In this document: positions 7,280 through 10,407 of the stretch, piece after piece | Layout of the letters: the number at the start of each line of letters is the position of its first letter | Position numbering within the stretch: position 1 is the first letter of the stretch | Origin: Larix sibirica | Taxonomy: Eukaryota; Streptophyta; Pinopsida; Pinales; Pinaceae | Direction: 5' to 3' | NCBI GenBank assembly: GCA_004151065.3 | Contig: NWUY0300061691.1 | Coordinates: forward strand, 7,288 to 17,694 | DNA: 10,407 nucleotides | Notes under the pieces: generated by a model | The model's input: only the letters and a program-made list of their open reading frames with translations | What the model was told of the DNA's origin: nothing | Databases searched by the model: none | Position numbers and translations under genes: made by a program

Positions 7280-8676
7280 TTATTTCCACCAATGCTTTAT
7301 TTTTTTCTTTGGATAAAAGGGACTTTCTTCCCAAAGTAAATTTTGGCGTAGAAGTTTGTTTAAGTCCTCCAGAAATTGCTTTGTCCTTTCCCCCCAAAGA
7401 AATTGCTTTGAGACTGCCAAAGTCTTTATGGGAACAATAGTTCTTGAGTCGGAAAGGTTATCTGTATCCGATTCTGACCTGACATCCTTAGGGGTGGACC
7501 TAAGGGGTAGAGCAATACCGGAATCTAGAGCAGATCCTTCTACGGGAGGTACATGCAATTGAGAAATAATGACTGGTGGGAAATTAAAAGAAGAGTTATG
7601 CTTACTGGGAGAAAAGGTAGACCGATTTTCCACCACCTTGCATGTATCTACATTGCAGGTCGGTTCTTCATTCACTTGTTGTCCTTCGCAAATTTGGTCG
7701 TCACCTTTTTCCCCACTCAATTCCTTATTGCCTATTTTCTCTGGGCTTGTCGTCCTTTTTACCCACATCTTACAGTGTTTTTGAGTACTTGGTGTAGCGA
7801 TCGGCCAATCACTTATTAAGTGTCCAACCTATCTACACCCAAAAAATCTAAATGGGATTTTCCAGTAGCCCATATTTTTATTCGAAATGCTCCCATACAT
7901 TTCCAACATATATTCTTGATATAAACCATCCCGAAGGTCCAATTCAACTAGAAGTTTAGCGCAACATCTATCTATCTTGTTTTCCTAGTTCTCCTCCACA
8001 GAAATAAATCTTCCCAACTTCTCGCCGATCGCTTCCAACACTGGTTTTTGCCAAAAAATCATAGGAAGTCTTGGAAGTATGACTCAAATCTATTGCAGAT
8101 TTTGTGGTTCCCTTCTTGCATCAAAATCTACCTGCTATCTTTTGAGAATTAATCTAGAAGGACCCCAGCTACAATTATTGTTCAAAAGTCTATGCTTATC
8201 TATCTCTTAATGGACTCTAAACATGATCAATACCCTTGATAAGAATGAAAGGTGGGGGGTTGGTCTAGGATTGGTTTCGAGTTTAATTCCATCAAATTCC
8301 TTAATGAAAATTCTCCCACTTGCTTCCCGCAAAACCTTCTTGCCAGTGCTGAAGAAAGGTATTCTTGGATTTCTTCAATACCTATCTCCATGCCGACCAC
8401 CAGCACTACTTGATCCTTTTTTTCCTTCGCTCCTTTTCGGTGCCTCGGTTTGTCTTCGTGGATGGTTTTCGATGTACCAGCGTCATCATGGTTGTGTAGG
8501 GCCGATGTACTAGGGGATGAACTCGGCTCAATCCTGCAATCCTTTGTCTTCATGCAGGATGTCTTATCAATTGGGGAGGCTTCCTTAAAATGACTGCCAC
8601 ACTTGATTTCATCATCCGAGGTGAAGATTGTTCTCACGGGGGAGAGGTTGTCATGGTCCACCTCATCCAGCTCCAT
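7280..8676 (-). pseudogene. LINE B ORF1 remnant (DUF4283-like region, zinc knuckle, Ser/Glu-rich C-terminus)
   Basis: The start is ATG at 8676-8674. The first 149 codons hold an acidic, Ser-rich N-terminus followed by RRFCGKQVGEFSLRNLMELN and QPPTFHSY, the beginning of the DUF4283 domain. A frameshift near 8215 moves the homology to a frame reading DKHRLLNNNCSWGPSRLIL, ARREPQNLQ, LPRLPMIFWQKPVLEAIGEK, LGRFISVEEN and RCCAKLLVELDLRDGLYQE, with several stops. The zinc knuckle follows at about 7808-7849: the first Cys is Phe, a TAG at 7829-7831 replaces one spacer residue, the His is kept, and the last Cys is Trp. From 7768 the frame is open again for 162 codons with a low-complexity polar C-terminus, ending at TAA 7280-7282. 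ORF2 starts 67 bases further on. Confidence 0.85.
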
Positions 8677-8885
8677 TTTTCATCACCTACATACCTTCTT
8701 TCTATTGATACGTATGGCTTTATTTCAGTCTTGAAAGCTGGCTCTCATAAGCATCTATGATTCTCCCAAATTGTAAAACCCTAAGATAAAAACTACATCG
8801 TGGCCTACTCCTTACGAACTACAATGCTCCGAGACCTTCGATCTTTGAGATATCCCCGCATTGCAGAGCTCCATCGCCCTTTCAT
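8677..8885 (-). other. LINE B 5' leader with a short upstream ORF
   Basis: The leader is richer in GC than the flanking DNA and starts on the coding strand with GGGCGATGGAGC, which suggests the true 5' end of the element lies close to 8880. It would hold the internal promoter of the LINE, but I can point to no specific promoter motif. It contains an ATG at 8874-8872 opening a 20-codon ORF that ends at TAA 8812-8814, in the same frame as ORF1. Further stops separate it from the ORF1 ATG at 8676. Confidence 0.55.
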
Positions 8886-9138
8886 TTAAGAACTAATAAT
8901 CATTACACATTAATATAACCATTAGATAAGGATTCATTAAGAACATTAAGTATCCCATAAAATGATTACGAGTGAGGCTTTGGCCTCTTTATAAATAAGT
9001 GTTCGGGTTGTTTATTATTTAAATAATGACCTAAGATGTGCTACCCTTAGGGATGCCCACTCAAACCAATGTGTTTCATAAATGATTATTAAAGTTATGC
9101 ATTACATGACATTTAAGGACCATTTGAATTATATAAGT
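8886..9138. other. AT-rich intergenic DNA without a gene
   Basis: No open frame with recognisable features is present on either strand. One ACACATTAATATA motif occurs at 8905-8917. It recurs at 9176-9188 and 9383-9395 inside the tandem repeat, so this stretch may be the worn edge of the same repeat. A small perfect 5-bp hairpin (GAGGC TTTG GCCTC, 8974-8987) is too short to mean much. Confidence 0.5.
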
Positions 9139-9660
9139 GAAACTTAATGAACATATCTTTAATATCTTATATTTTACACATTAATATATGTTTTTCAAAT
9201 TTTTTAAACTATTGTTTTTTCTTTATTTTCTAGAGAATGTACATACAATACATGTCTCGTTTTTTTGCATCAGTGTGCTAACTAATGGTAGTTTTAACTT
9301 TTATAAACTAATTCCAGTGAACAAAAGACCATTAGCCTCATAAATGAGACTTAGTCAACCTACCTTCAACATCTTATAATGCACACATTAATATAATGTT
9401 TTCAAATTTTATTAAAAAAAAAAAAATTATTGTTTTTCCCTTATTTTATGGGGAATGTACGGGGTTTTTCTTATCCTTTTGGTGACCAATGGTTTTTCCG
9501 TTCATTGTAAACTAATTTTAATGGATTAATTAAGTTTTAATATTTTATTAAAAGAGTTTTTTAAATTATTGTATTTTTCTTTATTTCGGGTGATGTAGTG
9601 GATGTTTTATTAGTTTGATAATCAATGGTTTTTCCGCCCATTGTAAACTAATTCTAAAGA
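9139..9660. repeat. Three diverged tandem units of an AT-rich non-coding repeat
   Basis: Three segments share the same order of short blocks: about 9139-9345, 9346-9524 and 9525-9660. Unit starts GAAACTTA (9139) and GAGACTTA (9346) are 207 bases apart. ACACATTAATATA recurs at 9176 and 9383, also 207 apart. ATTGTTTTT-C-TTATTTT followed by GAATGTAC appears in units 1 and 2, and a related ATTGTATTTTTCTTTATTT appears in unit 3. AATGGTTTTTCCG recurs at 9488 and 9624, and GTAAACTAATT at 9507 and 9643, both 136 apart. Unit 1 has the related ATAAACTAATT at 9303. Unit 3 lacks the front part. A run of 13 A (9414-9426) lies in unit 2. No coding potential is visible. Confidence 0.75.
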
Positions 9661-9712
9661 GCTGATTAGGTTGTAATGTTAACCAAGGGTTAATAAATTA
9701 GGGTTTTGAATA

Positions 9713-9720
9713 CTATATAT
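9713..9720 (+). promoter_or_regulatory. Candidate TATA box of the F-box gene
   Basis: CTATATAT lies 69 bases before the ATG at 9789. A transcription start about 30 bases downstream (near 9745-9750) would give a 5' UTR of roughly 40 bases. The region is AT-rich, so the motif alone is weak, but its spacing to the start codon is sensible. The start codon has G at -3. Confidence 0.5.
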
Positions 9721-9788
9721 TGTATTGCAAACAGATAGAGATTGTGACTCATCATCTTTCTTATTATCTTGAATAAAGGTTAAGTGAA

Positions 9789-10407
9789 ATGAGCGACAAG
9801 AAGAAGTGTTCTGATTTGTGGGTGTTGCATGTGAATATGATCGAGGAAATATTGGCTTGGCTGCCAATGGAATCTGTGTGTAGATTGCGCAGTGTGTCAA
9901 AGGAATGGAATGTCCTTCTCTCGTCAAGAAAATTTATAACAAATAAATGGGTTAAGAAACTCCCAGATAGGAACCCATGGCTGGTTGTCGTGCAAATCGC
10001 CGGATCATTGCTGGAACATGGATCAACAAAATTGGTGGAGAATGGTTGGGTTGCGCCTCCCGGATCATTGGCTTCCTGCTTCAATCAGACCTGGAAGGAG
10101 ACTTCATCCGTTTCCCTGTCATTCCTCCAACGATTTTCAACGTGCTATGGATCTGCAGCTGGCCTCTCCTTGCGTCGTTATAATAGAGTATTTTCTTGTT
10201 TGCAATCCTCTGACCAGAAGATCTTTAGAACTTCCAGCTTCATCATTGAACATCATCGTGACCGCGGGGATCATGAGTCACAGTTGTGACGCATACAAAG
10301 TCGTGGTGGTGGGCACGGTAGCACCTAGGGATCCACTTCAACTGGAAATATATGATTCCATTGACAAGTCATGGAGAGTTGCAGGACGCCTACCAGAAAA
10401 TGTGAAC
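9789..10407 (+). pseudogene. F-box protein with F-box-associated region; 3' end outside window, one frameshift
   Basis: F-box proteins bind SKP1 in SCF ubiquitin ligases and recruit substrates through a C-terminal domain. Residues about 10-50 form the F-box: VNMIEEILAWLPMESVCRLR and SVSKEWNVLLSSRKF. The usual Leu-Pro at its start is replaced (LHVN). The first frame is convincing to about 10060 (NPWLVVVQIAGSLLEHGS, GWVAPPG). The homology then continues one base over, from 10063, as DHWLPAS, HSSNDFQRAMDLQLAS, VCNPLTRRSLELPA, AYKVVVVG and LEIYDSIDKSWRVAGRLPEN, open to the window end. This resembles the F-box-associated/kelch-type C-terminus of plant F-box proteins. In the first frame, translation would instead end at TGA 10287-10289. 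The indel near CTCCCGGATC (10057-10066) means a pseudogene or a sequence error. The start is the first Met ahead of the F-box, with a TATA box upstream. Confidence 0.8.

Larger units (their letters stand above)
2873..8885 (-). mobile_element. LINE B: nearly full-length, degenerate L1-type retrotransposon with RNase H
   Basis: Reading the minus strand gives a complete LINE layout: GC-richer 5' leader (8885-8677), ORF1 with DUF4283-like region and zinc knuckle (8676-7280), ORF2 with EN (7212-6535), linker, RT (5930-5047), connection region, zf-RVT (3983-3798), RNase H (3530-3116), and a 3' UTR with AATAAA (2916-2911). The span of about 6.0 kb fits a full plant L1. Outer limits are approximate: the 5' end is set where the leader begins with GGGCGATGGAGC, and the 3' end by a candidate flanking repeat. 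ORF1 and ORF2 have several frameshifts and many stops, so this is an old, immobile copy. It lies in the same orientation as LINE A and just upstream of it. Confidence 0.9.

Noticed and set aside
7356-7819. Plus-strand frames (7356-7562, 7553-7819, 7569-7784)
   Set aside because: They are antisense to the LINE B ORF1 C-terminus, whose frame continues the zinc-knuckle reading. No motif supports the plus-strand frames.
8223-8513. Plus-strand frame of 96 codons
   Set aside because: It is antisense to the LINE B ORF1 N-terminus, which has a recognisable DUF4283 start.
9414-9426. Run of 13 A as the tail of a retroposed gene or SINE
   Set aside because: It lies inside a repeat unit whose blocks continue on both sides, and no element body ends there.
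9679-10084. Minus-strand frames of 82 and 106 codons under the F-box gene
   Set aside because: They overlap a clear F-box domain on the plus strand and show no motif of their own.
9977-10183. Alternative plus-strand frame of 68 codons within the F-box gene
   Set aside because: F-box homology stays in the first frame until about 10060 and then moves to the frame starting at 10063. This third frame does not carry the family motifs.
1-10407. tRNA, rRNA, CRISPR array, bacterial mobile element or prophage-like system
   Set aside because: No cloverleaf-like segment, regularly spaced short repeats or bacterial gene arrangement was seen. The content is plant LINEs and an F-box gene.

Overview
The window looks like nuclear DNA of a land plant, most likely a seed plant. 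There are no bacterial-style operons. About 8.6 kb is decayed LINE retrotransposon of the plant L1 type: ORF1 with a DUF4283-like region and zinc knuckle, ORF2 with an apurinic-type endonuclease (EN), reverse transcriptase (RT), zf-RVT and RNase H. The right end carries a plant-type F-box gene with an F-box-associated region. A conifer or another large, repeat-rich genome is plausible but is inference only.

Layout from left to right. Positions 1-2745 hold LINE A on the minus strand. It is cut off by the left edge inside the RT and its 5' side stops within ORF1. Positions 2746-2872 are a short unassigned spacer. Positions about 2873-8885 hold LINE B, also on the minus strand, from a different L1 family and close to full length at about 6.0 kb: 5' leader, ORF1, ORF2 (EN, RT, zf-RVT, RNase H), and a 3' UTR with an AATAAA signal. 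Both elements have many in-frame stops and several frameshifts and cannot make protein. Positions 8886-9138 are AT-rich without a gene. Positions 9139-9660 hold three diverged tandem units of a non-coding repeat. A TATA box lies at 9713-9720, and an F-box protein gene starts at 9789 on the plus strand and runs off the right edge, with one apparent frameshift near 10060.

The two LINEs lie head to tail, so transcription from B would run into A. The F-box gene is divergent from LINE B and has its own AT-rich upstream region. Nothing suggests the genes form a joint pathway. I found no convincing new biological system. The most informative observations are the order of the two LINE families, an ATGA overlap between ORF1 and ORF2 in LINE A, the RNase H remnant in LINE B, parallel loss of zinc-knuckle residues in both elements, the tandem repeat upstream of the F-box gene, and the F-box frameshift.
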